A stretch of 20,798 nt of DNA from the NCBI GenBank assembly GCA_963595735.1, contig CAVBJJ010000033.1, forward strand, positions 1-20,798. Reading direction: 5' to 3'. The position numbers were made by a program, and so were the translations under genes. Within the stretch, counting starts at the first letter, position 1. Each line of letters begins with the position of its first letter. This stretch comes from CALWOS01 sp963595735. Its GTDB lineage: Bacteria > Bacillota > Clostridia > Oscillospirales > Oscillospiraceae. The notes below the pieces were generated by a model that was given only the letters and a program-made list of their open reading frames with translations, ran no database searches and was not told where the DNA came from. Below, piece after piece: positions 7,894 to 16,061 of this stretch.

Positions 7894-8607
7894 ATGGCCA
7901 AACGCAGCACAAAAGAGCAATACCGCCATCGTGCGACCTATGGCAGTCTTGCGTATAATTACCAAGGCTCCGAGGCCTATGAGCTGCCGCCGGAATTTCC
8001 GGAGCGGGAACAGCAGCGGGCGGCCGAGGAACGGTTCCGGCGGGAACAGCGCCGTAGTCAGGAAAAAAGAGCTCGGAAGCGTGCTGCCGCGGCGAACAAG
8101 CAGGCATTTCCTGCTTTTGCGGTGCTGGGCGGGCTATGTGTGGCCGTGCTGCTGGTGTTCACCATGATGGCACGGATCCAGCTGACCAGTGTGGCGGCGA
8201 CTACGGCGGATCTGCAGCAGCAGCTGAGCAGCCTGCAGGTAGAGCAAAACCAGCTGCGTATCCAGCATGAGCAGACCTTTAACCTCTCCGAAGTGGAGGA
8301 ATACGCCCTACAGCATTTGGGAATGCAGCAGCCCCGTTCGGATCAAATCTATTACATTGACAGCTCCGTGCCGGATCGGGCGGAGGTGATGGGCGGCGAC
8401 CCGAACGCCATGCTGACCACGCCGGAGGAAAAAACCAAAGACACGGCGGAAGCGGATAAGAAGGCGGCGGATACCTCGAAGAAGGACGCCGCAGCGCCGG
8501 AGCAAAGCCAGACGGAGTCGGAAACCGGGGACGCGGCGGAAAAAAACACGCCGGAATCGGAGACGGCGGCAGCCGCGCCGGGAGTAGAGACCGAATTTTC
8601 CGCATGA
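7894..8607 (+). CDS. ftsL: FtsL-like division protein with long N- and C-terminal extensions
   Basis: This 237-residue protein occupies the ftsL position between rsmH and the division transpeptidase. It has a charged cytosolic N-terminus of about 70 residues rich in Arg and Glu. A single membrane helix spans about 71-93, and an extracytoplasmic heptad-rich coiled coil spans about 104-128. Next comes an FtsL/DivIC-like segment (SEVEEYALQHLGM) at about 132-144. FtsL binds DivIC/FtsB and DivIB and activates the septal synthase. The final 70 residues or so are low-complexity Ala, Glu, Lys, Thr and Pro, not seen in the short classical FtsL (Bacillus FtsL is about 117 residues). AGGAGA at 7883-7888 sets the start. 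Identity rests on topology and synteny, because the family is poorly conserved. Confidence 0.82.
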   Translation: MAKRSTKEQYRHRATYGSLAYNYQGSEAYELPPEFPEREQQRAAEERFRREQRRSQEKRARKRAAAANKQAFPAFAVLGGLCVAVLLVFTMMARIQLTSVAATTADLQQQLSSLQVEQNQLRIQHEQTFNLSEVEEYALQHLGMQQPRSDQIYYIDSSVPDRAEVMGGDPNAMLTTPEEKTKDTAEADKKAADTSKKDAAAPEQSQTESETGDAAEKNTPESETAAAAPGVETEFSA

Positions 8608-8672
8608 TCGGGGCTTTGGCGTGCATATTCTTGTGGTAGGTGCAGGGAATGTATGCCGTCCCGATATCGGAA
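8598..8672 (+). other. Possible stem structure between ftsL and the PBP gene
   Basis: TTCCG at 8598-8602 can pair with CGGAA at 8668-8672, and ATCGGG at 8607-8612 with CCCGAT at 8660-8665. This encloses the ftsL stop codon region and ends just before the AGGAG ribosome site at 8675-8679. The two stems are short and separated by internal loops. A role in processing or translation control is only possible. Confidence 0.25.
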
Positions 8673-8687
8673 ATAGGAGAATCGCAC

Positions 8688-11033
8688 ATGGCAAAAATGA
8701 GATCACAGAATAACGGCGCTCAACCGCCAAGTCGTAAAATGCGCAGCCGCACACTTCTTTTAATGATCGTGTGCGGCATTGTCGCGTTTGCTGTCCTTGG
8801 GATCAGATTGTTTTATTTGCAGGTCGTGAAGCACGATACTTACGAAAACATGGCGATCGAGCAACAGGTGCGGGACACTACGGTCCACGCCGCCCGGGGT
8901 ACGATCTACGACCGGAACGGCAAAATCCTTGCTATGAGTGCCAGCGTGAATACCATCTACATCAGCCCTTGGGAAATCAAGCAAAATAACGAAGATACCC
9001 AGTTGATCGCCCAGGGCCTTTCGGACATTTTGGGCGAGGAATACGGCGTGACCTATGACGATGTGCTGGAGCGTACCAAAAAGACAGAGTCCTGGTATCA
9101 GCCCATTGCCTACAAGGTGGAAGCGGAACTGGCCGACAAGGTGCGCGAGTTCAAAAATAAGAACAATCTGCTCGGCGTAAAGCTGGAAGCGGACAGCAAG
9201 CGTTATTACCCCTATTCCAGCCTGGCCTCCCATGTGATCGGCTATGTGGGCTTTGAAAACACCGGCCTTTCCGGTGTGGAGCTGAGTTGCGACAGCGTGC
9301 TTTCCGGCGTCAGCGGCCGCATCATCCGCGCGACCAATGCCCGGGGCGCCGATTTGCTGTTTACCAACTTTGAAGACTACTACGACGCGGAAGACGGCAA
9401 TGATGTGACCTTGACAATTGATGCCAATGTCCAGTATTATCTGGAAAAGCACCTACAGCAGGCGGTGGCGGACTATGATGTGCAAAACGGCGCTGCGGGG
9501 ATCGTGATGAATGTCAACACCGGCGAAGTGGTCGCTATGGCGAGTCTGGGCAACTTTGACCTGAACGATTATGACGAAGTTAGCGATGCAGTCAAGGAAC
9601 AGATCGAGGAAGAAGCGACTTCCGACGAGGAAAAGCAGCAGCTGCTCAGCGACGCTTTGAATCTTCAGTGGCGCAATAAGGCGCTGTCGGATACCTACGA
9701 GCCGGGCTCCACCTTTAAGATCATCACCCTGGCCATGGCGCTGGAGGAGGGTATCGCCAAGCTGGACAGCAGCTATTATTGCGGCGGCGCCAAGGAGGTT
9801 CTGGGTCGTACCGAACCGGTCAAGTGCTGGAAAACCGCCGGCCACGGCGCGCAGACCCTGACCCAGGCGGTGCAGCACTCCTGCAACTGCGCTTTCGTGG
9901 AGATCGGGCTGGGACTGGGCGCGGAGACCTTTTATAAATACGCCGAGGCCTTTGGCTTCTTCCAGAGCAGCGAGGATCCGGACGCCCAGCTGAGCGGAAA
10001 AACCGGCATCGCCCTCAATGGCGAGGCGGGCAGCATCTGGTGGAGCAAGAATGTGTTTGAAGATCCCCAGAACTTTTCTCAGCTGGCGGCGGCCTCTTTT
10101 GGCCAAACCTTTAATATTACCCCGATCCAGCTGATCACGGCAATTTCCGCCTGCGTCAACGGCGGCAAGCTGATGCAGCCCTATGTCGTCAAGCAGGTTT
10201 CAGCGCCGGATGGCGATGTGATCTCCGCCACGGAGCAGAAGGTGGAGCGCCAGGTGATCAGCGAGGACACCAGCAAGGCCATCTGCCAGATCCTGGAGCA
10301 GGTGGTTGGCGACAGCGTGGAGGGCACCGGTAAAAACGCCTATGTGGCCGGATACCACATTGGCGGCAAGACCGGAACGACCACCAAGACCACTTTGGAG
10401 GCCGAGGGTACCAAGGAATACATCGTCTCCTTTGTCGGCGTGGCGCCCATGACCGATCCCCAATATGCGGTTCTGGTGCTGCTGGATAACCCCAGCGGCG
10501 AGACGGGAACCTATGTATCCGGCGGCAACATGGCCGCGCCCACGGTGGGTAATATCTTCGCGGATATCCTGCCCGCGCTGGGCGTGGAGGCCGATTACAG
10601 CGCCGAGGAGCAGGCCTACACCGACAAGAGCGTGCCGAACCTCTCCGGCATGAGCCTGAGCGAGGCGCAGGCCAAGCTGGCGGAGCAGGGGCTGAGCTGC
10701 CGCATCGTCGGCAATGGAACGACCGTCAGCGACCAGCTGCCCCGTGCGGGCGCGGTGGTCGCGGCCAACAGCGAGGTCATCCTGTACCTGGACGCCCAGG
10801 TGGAGGACAGCACCCAGGTGGTGCCGGATTTGACCGGTGTCAGCTACACGGTGGCGCGGCAGATGCTGGCGGCACAGGGCTTGTTTGTGCGCTGCGCCAA
10901 GGGTATCGCTCTGAACTCCGCCACGGTCGTGGTCTCCGATCAGGCGACAGAGGCCGGTGCGGAGGTAAAATACGGCTCCGTTGTGGAAGTAACATTGGTA
11001 GATAACGATGCCAGTATGTATGGCAGATATTGA
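8688..11033 (+). CDS. ftsI: Division-specific class B penicillin-binding protein with two PASTA domains
   Basis: This 781-residue transpeptidase cross-links septal peptidoglycan together with the SEDS polymerase. A membrane anchor at about 22-44 is followed by the dimerisation region containing RGTIYDRNG. The transpeptidase domain has all three active-site motifs: STFK (nucleophile S341), SCN at 398-400 and KTGT at 561-564. Two C-terminal PASTA domains lie at about 647-710 and 711-776. Two PASTA domains match Bacillus PBP2B (pbpB), while the sporulation paralogue SpoVD has one, so this is the better match to the vegetative enzyme. Only one PBP gene is present here, whereas Bacillus has pbpB and spoVD in tandem. 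The ATG at 8688 follows AGGAG at 8675-8679. The in-frame ATG at 8640 lacks a ribosome site. Confidence 0.94.
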   Translation: MAKMRSQNNGAQPPSRKMRSRTLLLMIVCGIVAFAVLGIRLFYLQVVKHDTYENMAIEQQVRDTTVHAARGTIYDRNGKILAMSASVNTIYISPWEIKQNNEDTQLIAQGLSDILGEEYGVTYDDVLERTKKTESWYQPIAYKVEAELADKVREFKNKNNLLGVKLEADSKRYYPYSSLASHVIGYVGFENTGLSGVELSCDSVLSGVSGRIIRATNARGADLLFTNFEDYYDAEDGNDVTLTIDANVQYYLEKHLQQAVADYDVQNGAAGIVMNVNTGEVVAMASLGNFDLNDYDEVSDAVKEQIEEEATSDEEKQQLLSDALNLQWRNKALSDTYEPGSTFKIITLAMALEEGIAKLDSSYYCGGAKEVLGRTEPVKCWKTAGHGAQTLTQAVQHSCNCAFVEIGLGLGAETFYKYAEAFGFFQSSEDPDAQLSGKTGIALNGEAGSIWWSKNVFEDPQNFSQLAAASFGQTFNITPIQLITAISACVNGGKLMQPYVVKQVSAPDGDVISATEQKVERQVISEDTSKAICQILEQVVGDSVEGTGKNAYVAGYHIGGKTGTTTKTTLEAEGTKEYIVSFVGVAPMTDPQYAVLVLLDNPSGETGTYVSGGNMAAPTVGNIFADILPALGVEADYSAEEQAYTDKSVPNLSGMSLSEAQAKLAEQGLSCRIVGNGTTVSDQLPRAGAVVAANSEVILYLDAQVEDSTQVVPDLTGVSYTVARQMLAAQGLFVRCAKGIALNSATVVVSDQATEAGAEVKYGSVVEVTLVDNDASMYGRY

Positions 11034-11062
11034 TACGATATAGGTAAAGAAGGTTGAAAAAC

Positions 11063-12534
11063 ATGAAGCTTTCCCAGCTGCTGCAGGATGTGCCGATCAA
11101 GGCGCTCCATGCTGACCTGGAATTGGAACTGGGCGACATCAGCTATGACTCCCGGCAGACCAAGCCCGGAGATCTGTTTGTTGCCATAAGCGGATACGAG
11201 ACCGATGGTCACCGCTTTATCCCAATGGCGGTGGAAAAGGGCGCGGCCTGCGTTCTGTGCCAGACCCCGCCTGCGGTGGATGTACCCTATGTGTTGGTGG
11301 AGGACAGCCGTCTGGCGCTGGCGCTTTGCGCCGGGAACTATTTCCGGCACCCGGCAAAGGAACTGGTTGCCATCGGCGTGACCGGCACCAATGGCAAAAC
11401 GACCACCACGACCCTGCTCAAGCATGTGCTGGAGGATATCCCCGGGAACAAGTGCGGCCTGATCGGCACCAATCACAACATGATCGGGCAGGAAATTTTG
11501 GAAACGGAGCGTACCACCCCGGAGTCCTACGAGCTGCAGAAGCTGCTGCGGGAGATGGTGGACGCCGGCTGTACCCATCTCATTATGGAGGTCAGCTCCC
11601 ATTCTTTGCAGCTGCACCGGGTGGCCGGGATCCGCTACGCAGTGGGTGCCTTCACCAACCTGACCCAGGATCATCTGGACTTCCACCACACCATGGAGGC
11701 CTATGCGGCGGCCAAGGCGCTGCTGTTTGCCCAAAGCGACACGGCGGTCATCAATCTGGACGATGCATGGGCGGACTTCATGCTGGAGCGCTGCCCCTGC
11801 CCGGTGGTGAGCTTTTCGGAAAAGGATCCCAAGGCAAGCCTGCTGGCGGAGGACATCTGCCTGCGGGCAAACGGTGTGGCGTTCCGCGTGGGCAACAGAA
11901 AAGTGGACATTGGCATACCCGGCCGCTTTTCCGTGTATAATGCACTAACGGTTCTGGCCTGCGGCAAGGCGCTGGGGCTGGATATGGACGCGGTCTGCCA
12001 AAGCCTGCACACGGCCCACGGCGTGAAAGGCCGGGTGGAGGTCGTTCCCACGGATGGCGATTATACCATCCTCATCGACTATGCCCATACGCCGGATGCC
12101 CTGGAAAATGTGCTGGCTTCCATGAAAGAGGTCACCAACGGCAGACTGGTGGCGGTGTTCGGCTGCGGCGGGGACAGAGACCGCACCAAACGCCCCATTA
12201 TGGGACGCATCGCGGCGGAAAAGGCGGACTTTGTCATTATTACCTCGGACAACCCGCGCANNNNNNNNNNGAGGAGCCGGCGGCAATCGTCGCGGAGGTT
12301 GCCGCGGGGCTGGAGGGCAGCGACACGCCCCACGAGATCATTGTCGATCGCGTGGAGGCCATTGCCTGGGCAATCGAGCATCATCTGCCCGGTGATGTGA
12401 TCGTTCTGGCAGGCAAGGGACATGAGACCTACCAGATCGTGGGCAAAACCAAACACCATATGGATGAGCGGGAGATCGTTGCGGCGTGTCTCCGCGAACG
12501 GGCAAACGGATCACAAACACCGGAAGGAATGTAG
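11063..12534 (+). CDS. murE: UDP-MurNAc-tripeptide synthetase MurE, interrupted by an assembly gap
   Basis: MurE adds the third residue of the peptidoglycan stem peptide in the cytosol, using ATP. The P-loop GVTGTNGKTTTT is at 105-116. TTPES, and the NLTQDHLDFHH region with its conserved His-Asp pair, follow. The selectivity motif DNPR at 396-399 is the type that recognises meso-diaminopimelate rather than lysine. Directly after it, ten Ns (12261-12270) break the frame. The rest (EEPAAIVAEV to GKGHETYQ and the stop at 12532) continues in another frame. Relatives read DNPR-T-E-E-P, so the true missing sequence is probably two bases and the full protein about 487 residues. AAGAAGG at 11047-11053 supports ATG 11063. 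The downstream mraY starts six bases after the stop. Confidence 0.93.
12261..12270. other. Assembly gap of ten Ns inside murE
   Basis: Ten undetermined bases mark a scaffold join. The coding frame changes across it (pre-gap codons end with the first base of a codon, post-gap codons start with GAG), so the run length does not match the true gap. Confidence 0.98.
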
Positions 12535-12540
12535 TTACCA

Positions 12541-13557
12541 ATGAGTATTACGATACAACTTATGATTTCTTTTCTCATCGCCTTTTTTGTGGCGGTGATC
12601 GTTGGAAAAATTTATGTCCCCTGGCTGCGCCGCATCAAGGCGGGGCAGGCCATTCGGGAAGACGGCCCCAAGTGGCATATGTCCAAAAGCGGCACCCCCA
12701 CCATGGGCGGCTTTATCTTTATCATCGCTGTAGCCGTGGCCTGCCTGACGGTGGGCTTCCGCCAGATGCTGCGGGGCGACTTCAGCCATATTCTGGTGCT
12801 GTGCTTTGCCCTGATCTATGGCCTGATCGGCTTTTTGGACGACTATGAAAAGCTGCGGAAAAAGCAGAACCTGGGCTTGACGGCCAAGCAAAAGTTCCTG
12901 CTGCAGCTGGTGGTGGCGGTGGCCTTTGTGTTCCTGCTGCGTCGGCTGGGCTATCTCAGCTCTCACCTGTATATTCCCTTCTGGAACAAGACGGTGTATA
13001 TCCCGGAAGTGATCTACTTTATCTTTGCGGCCTTTATTATCGTGGGCTGCGTGAATGCGGTCAACCTGACCGACGGCGTGGACGGTCTTTGCACCGGTAC
13101 CTCCATTCCGGTGTTCCTGTGCTACACGGCCATCGGCTTTGTTTGGGGACACGAGTATGCCGGACTGAGCATTTTTGCCGCCGGTCTGACCGGTGGTCTG
13201 CTGGGCTTCCTGGTCTATAACTTCAATCCGGCGCAGTGCTTTATGGGCGATACCGGCTCCCTGTTCCTGGGCGGCGCGGTGTGCGCCATGGCCTTTATTA
13301 TGGATATGCCCCTGATTCTGATCCCGCTGGGTCTGCTGTTTATCATCGAGACCGTTTCGGATATCATTCAGGTGGCGTATTTCAAGGCCACCCACGGTAA
13401 GCGCTTTTTCAAAATGGCGCCGTTCCATCATCACCTGGAAATGGGTGGCTGGAGCGGAAAGAAATGGAGCGAAAAGGAGTTGTTCGTGCTCTTTACGGCC
13501 ATTTCCACCGTCTGCGCCATCGTCAGCTTCCTGGGCGTGATGAATCGCTATCAATAA
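12541..13557 (+). CDS. mraY: Phospho-MurNAc-pentapeptide transferase MraY
   Basis: MraY transfers phospho-MurNAc-pentapeptide from UDP to undecaprenyl phosphate, forming lipid I in the inner face of the membrane. The protein has 338 residues and about ten hydrophobic helices. The conserved acidic pair is D100-D101 in FLDDYEK. NAVNLTDGVDGL contains N175 and D178, the FMGDTGS motif contains D237, and the histidine motif MAPFHHHLE has H296-H298. GGAAGGA at 12522-12528, overlapping the murE end, precedes the ATG by 12 bases, so coupling with murE is likely. In Bacillus murD follows mraY, but here ftsW comes next after only 51 bases. Confidence 0.97.
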   Translation: MSITIQLMISFLIAFFVAVIVGKIYVPWLRRIKAGQAIREDGPKWHMSKSGTPTMGGFIFIIAVAVACLTVGFRQMLRGDFSHILVLCFALIYGLIGFLDDYEKLRKKQNLGLTAKQKFLLQLVVAVAFVFLLRRLGYLSSHLYIPFWNKTVYIPEVIYFIFAAFIIVGCVNAVNLTDGVDGLCTGTSIPVFLCYTAIGFVWGHEYAGLSIFAAGLTGGLLGFLVYNFNPAQCFMGDTGSLFLGGAVCAMAFIMDMPLILIPLGLLFIIETVSDIIQVAYFKATHGKRFFKMAPFHHHLEMGGWSGKKWSEKELFVLFTAISTVCAIVSFLGVMNRYQ

Positions 13558-13608
13558 TTCGGATATTTCGAACTTTATCGCAACGGTTTTGGGGGAAGGA
13601 GGATTCCC

Positions 13609-14781
13609 ATGGACTATTCCAGACCGCAGGTATACCGGTTGGAGAATCGAAAGCTGGTATACGGCGGACGCGGACAATTCGATATGCCTTTTGCCATGTT
13701 GGTGCTGCTGCTGCTGGTGATCGGCGTGGTGATGATCCTCTCGGCCAGCTTTGCCAGAGCATATTACGACCCCACAAACGAGACCAACGGTGTGGCGACC
13801 TATTACTTTACCCGGCAGCTGATTTTTGCGGTGCTGGGGTTGGCGGCAATGTATGGGATCTCGCGAATCCAGGTTGAGTTTTTCCGAAAGCACAGTCGAC
13901 TGCTGCTGGTCGGCTCCATTCTGCTGTTGGCGGCGGTTCCCTTTATTGGTGTGCGTTCCGGTGGTGCAAAGCGCTGGATCAGTCTGGGCTTTACCACTTT
14001 CCAGCCGTCGGAAATCATGAAAATTGCCATTGTCATTTACTTTTCTGCCATGATCGCAAAGCTCAAGGACAAAATGCGCCAGTTTCGCTATGGCTTTTTG
14101 CCCTTTGTGGTTATTCTGGTCGTGGTTGCCGGCCTGCTGTTTTTGGAGCCGCACCTGAGCGCGACCATCATCATCTTTTCCGTGGGAATTCTGCTGATGT
14201 ATATTGGCGGCGCGAGGAAGAAATGGTTTGTGTTCCTGTTCCTGCTTGTGCTTGCAGTGGGCTTGATTTATATTATGACAAAGGGCTACGCTGGAAACCG
14301 CATGGCAACCTGGCTGCATCCCTTTGATGAAGATGTCCGTACCGGCGATGGCTACCAGATCGCCCAATCCCTGATTTCTGTGGGCAGCGGCGGCTTTTCC
14401 GGTTTGGGGCTGGGACAGGGCAGACAGAAATACCTCTACCTGCCGGAAGAGCACAATGACTTCATCTTCGCCGTGATCTGCGAGGAGTTGGGCTTTATCG
14501 GCGCAATGCTGATTCTGGCCTTGTTTGCCATGTTGATCCTGCGGGGCTTCTGGCTGGCGTTTCACTGCCAGGATCGGTTCCGCTTTTTGGTCTGTGTGGG
14601 CATTATGACCCTGCTGTCCTTACAGGTGTTTTTGAATGTTGCCGTGTGTACGAACCTGATCCCCTGCACCGGTATCTCCCTTCCGTTTTTCAGCTATGGC
14701 GGCACGGCGCTTGTCATCCAGCTGATGGAAATGGGGCTGGTGCTGAGCATATCCCGGGACATTCCCACCAGAAAAATTTGA
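13609..14781 (+). CDS. ftsW: SEDS-family peptidoglycan glycosyltransferase (FtsW/SpoVE)
   Basis: This 390-residue membrane protein polymerises lipid II into glycan strands with its cognate class B PBP, encoded upstream. It has about ten hydrophobic helices. SEDS signatures include RWISLGFTTFQPSEIMKIA, and PEEHNDFIFAVICEELGF with the conserved acidic D284 (numbered from the ATG at 13609), the residue thought to be catalytic in this family. The usual motif is HTDFIF, here HNDFIF. The end has GISLPFFSYGG. AAGGAGG at 13596-13602 gives a strong ribosome site. The position between mraY and murG matches Bacillus spoVE. With no second copy in view, vegetative FtsW and sporulation SpoVE cannot be told apart from sequence alone. 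Confidence 0.93.
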   Translation: MDYSRPQVYRLENRKLVYGGRGQFDMPFAMLVLLLLVIGVVMILSASFARAYYDPTNETNGVATYYFTRQLIFAVLGLAAMYGISRIQVEFFRKHSRLLLVGSILLLAAVPFIGVRSGGAKRWISLGFTTFQPSEIMKIAIVIYFSAMIAKLKDKMRQFRYGFLPFVVILVVVAGLLFLEPHLSATIIIFSVGILLMYIGGARKKWFVFLFLLVLAVGLIYIMTKGYAGNRMATWLHPFDEDVRTGDGYQIAQSLISVGSGGFSGLGLGQGRQKYLYLPEEHNDFIFAVICEELGFIGAMLILALFAMLILRGFWLAFHCQDRFRFLVCVGIMTLLSLQVFLNVAVCTNLIPCTGISLPFFSYGGTALVIQLMEMGLVLSISRDIPTRKI

Positions 14782-14805
14782 GTACCTATCAAGGAAGTGC
14801 TTGTT

Positions 14806-15930
14806 ATGAAGATCCTTTTTACCTGCGGCGGTACCGCCGGACACATCAACCCCGCCATCGGCGTGGCGGGCAGACTGCGCGAACTGATCCCGGACTGTGA
14901 AATCCTGTTTGTGGGCGCAAAGGGCCATATGGAAACGGAGCTGGTGCCCCGGGAGGGCTATCCGCTGGAAACGGTGACCATTACCAATCTCCATCGGGGC
15001 TTTTCCATGCGGGACATGAAACACAATCTGGGTACGCTGAAAAACATCCGCACCTCCCAGCGGGAAGCCAAGGCGATTCTCCGGCACTTCCAGCCGGATG
15101 TGGCTGTGGGTACAGGCGGCTATGTATGCTATCCTGTGCTGCGCGCGGCGGCGGCCATGGGCATTCCCACGGCGCTGCACGAATCCAACGCCGTCCCCGG
15201 CCTGACCACCAAAATGCTCTCCGGCGTGGTAGACCGCATTATGGTCGGCTTTGAGGAGAGCAGACAGTACTACAAAAAGCCGGAGCGCGTGGTCGTGACC
15301 GGAACACCGGTGCGCCGGGATTTCCGCCGCTACGACAAGCAGCTGGCCAAGCAGGAGCTGGGGCTGGATCCGGAAAAACCGCTGGTGGTCTCCGTTTGGG
15401 GCAGTCTGGGCGCGGCGCATATGAACCAGATCATGCTCAGTGTCATCGAGCGCGCCTACCGGAAGCCCTTCTTTTCCCTGATTCACTCTGCCGGAAGCCG
15501 CTATTTTGAAAAAATGCAGCAGGCGCTGGCGGAAAAGGGACTGCGCGACTGCGGCGAGAAGGGATTGGATGTGCGCAGCTATATCTATGATATGCCCAAG
15601 GTTATGGCGGCGGCGGATTTGGTCATGTGTCGCAGCGGCGCTTCCACCCTCAGTGAACTGGCGGAGCTGGGCAAGCCGGCAATTCTGGTGCCCTCGCCCA
15701 ATGTGACCAACAACCATCAGGAGAAAAACGCCCGTGTGCTGGAGACTGCCGGTGCAGCCAAGGTGCTGCTGGAGGGCGAATTTAATGCCGACAGTATGCT
15801 GGGTATGATGTCCGAACTGCTGGGCGACAGCCGCCAGCTGGCGGAAATGTCCCGGGCGATGCTGGGGCTGCGGATACCGGATGCTACGGAGCGTATTGCC
15901 GACCTGGTTCTGGAACTGACAAATCGCTAA
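14806..15930 (+). CDS. murG: UDP-GlcNAc:lipid I GlcNAc transferase MurG
   Basis: MurG adds GlcNAc to lipid I to make lipid II, working as a peripheral protein on the cytosolic membrane face. The protein has 374 residues in two Rossmann-like halves. The N-terminal glycine-rich GGTAGH loop is at 8-13 (GGTGGH in most relatives). The UDP-GlcNAc site in the second half is SGASTLSELAELGKPAILVP, starting near residue 277, followed by NHQEKNA. AAGGAAG at 14791-14797 favours ATG 14806 over an in-frame GTG at 14797. It follows ftsW after 24 bases and the two are surely co-transcribed. Confidence 0.97.
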   Translation: MKILFTCGGTAGHINPAIGVAGRLRELIPDCEILFVGAKGHMETELVPREGYPLETVTITNLHRGFSMRDMKHNLGTLKNIRTSQREAKAILRHFQPDVAVGTGGYVCYPVLRAAAAMGIPTALHESNAVPGLTTKMLSGVVDRIMVGFEESRQYYKKPERVVVTGTPVRRDFRRYDKQLAKQELGLDPEKPLVVSVWGSLGAAHMNQIMLSVIERAYRKPFFSLIHSAGSRYFEKMQQALAEKGLRDCGEKGLDVRSYIYDMPKVMAAADLVMCRSGASTLSELAELGKPAILVPSPNVTNNHQEKNARVLETAGAAKVLLEGEFNADSMLGMMSELLGDSRQLAEMSRAMLGLRIPDATERIADLVLELTNR

Positions 15931-15947
15931 ATCGATACGCTGTATTC

Positions 15948-15996
15948 TATAATTTCTACCATCCCCGCGTTCGCCCTCTGGCAGACGCGGGGATGG
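15948..15996 (+). promoter_or_regulatory. TATAAT box followed by an 11-bp hairpin in the murG-murA gap
   Basis: A perfect TATAAT at 15948-15953 has no convincing -35 box at 16-18 bases, so promoter activity is uncertain. Six bases on, a perfect 11-bp stem pairs 15959-15969 with 15986-15996 around a 16-base loop that has a small GCC/GGC inner stem. No T run follows on either strand, so it is not a classical terminator. If the promoter works, the transcript would begin at or next to the hairpin, a form that often stabilises mRNA 5' ends. Confidence 0.4.
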
Positions 15997-16061
15997 AATT
16001 ATGACACAGTTTGCCGCTTCTGCATAGGATGAAACAAAATTTCCTTTGGAGGCGAGCAAAT

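Noticed and set aside
8661..8670. Ten-base palindrome CCGATATCGG as a regulatory operator
   Set aside because: It is a single copy with no linked promoter, and a palindrome this short occurs by chance.
12261..12270. murE as a pseudogene or a two-gene split
   Set aside because: The frame change coincides exactly with the N run, and the conserved MurE sequence continues on both sides.
12535..14565. A 676-codon open frame antisense to mraY and ftsW
   Set aside because: The protein is His/Gln-rich low-complexity shadow sequence, while both sense genes have full family motifs and ribosome sites.
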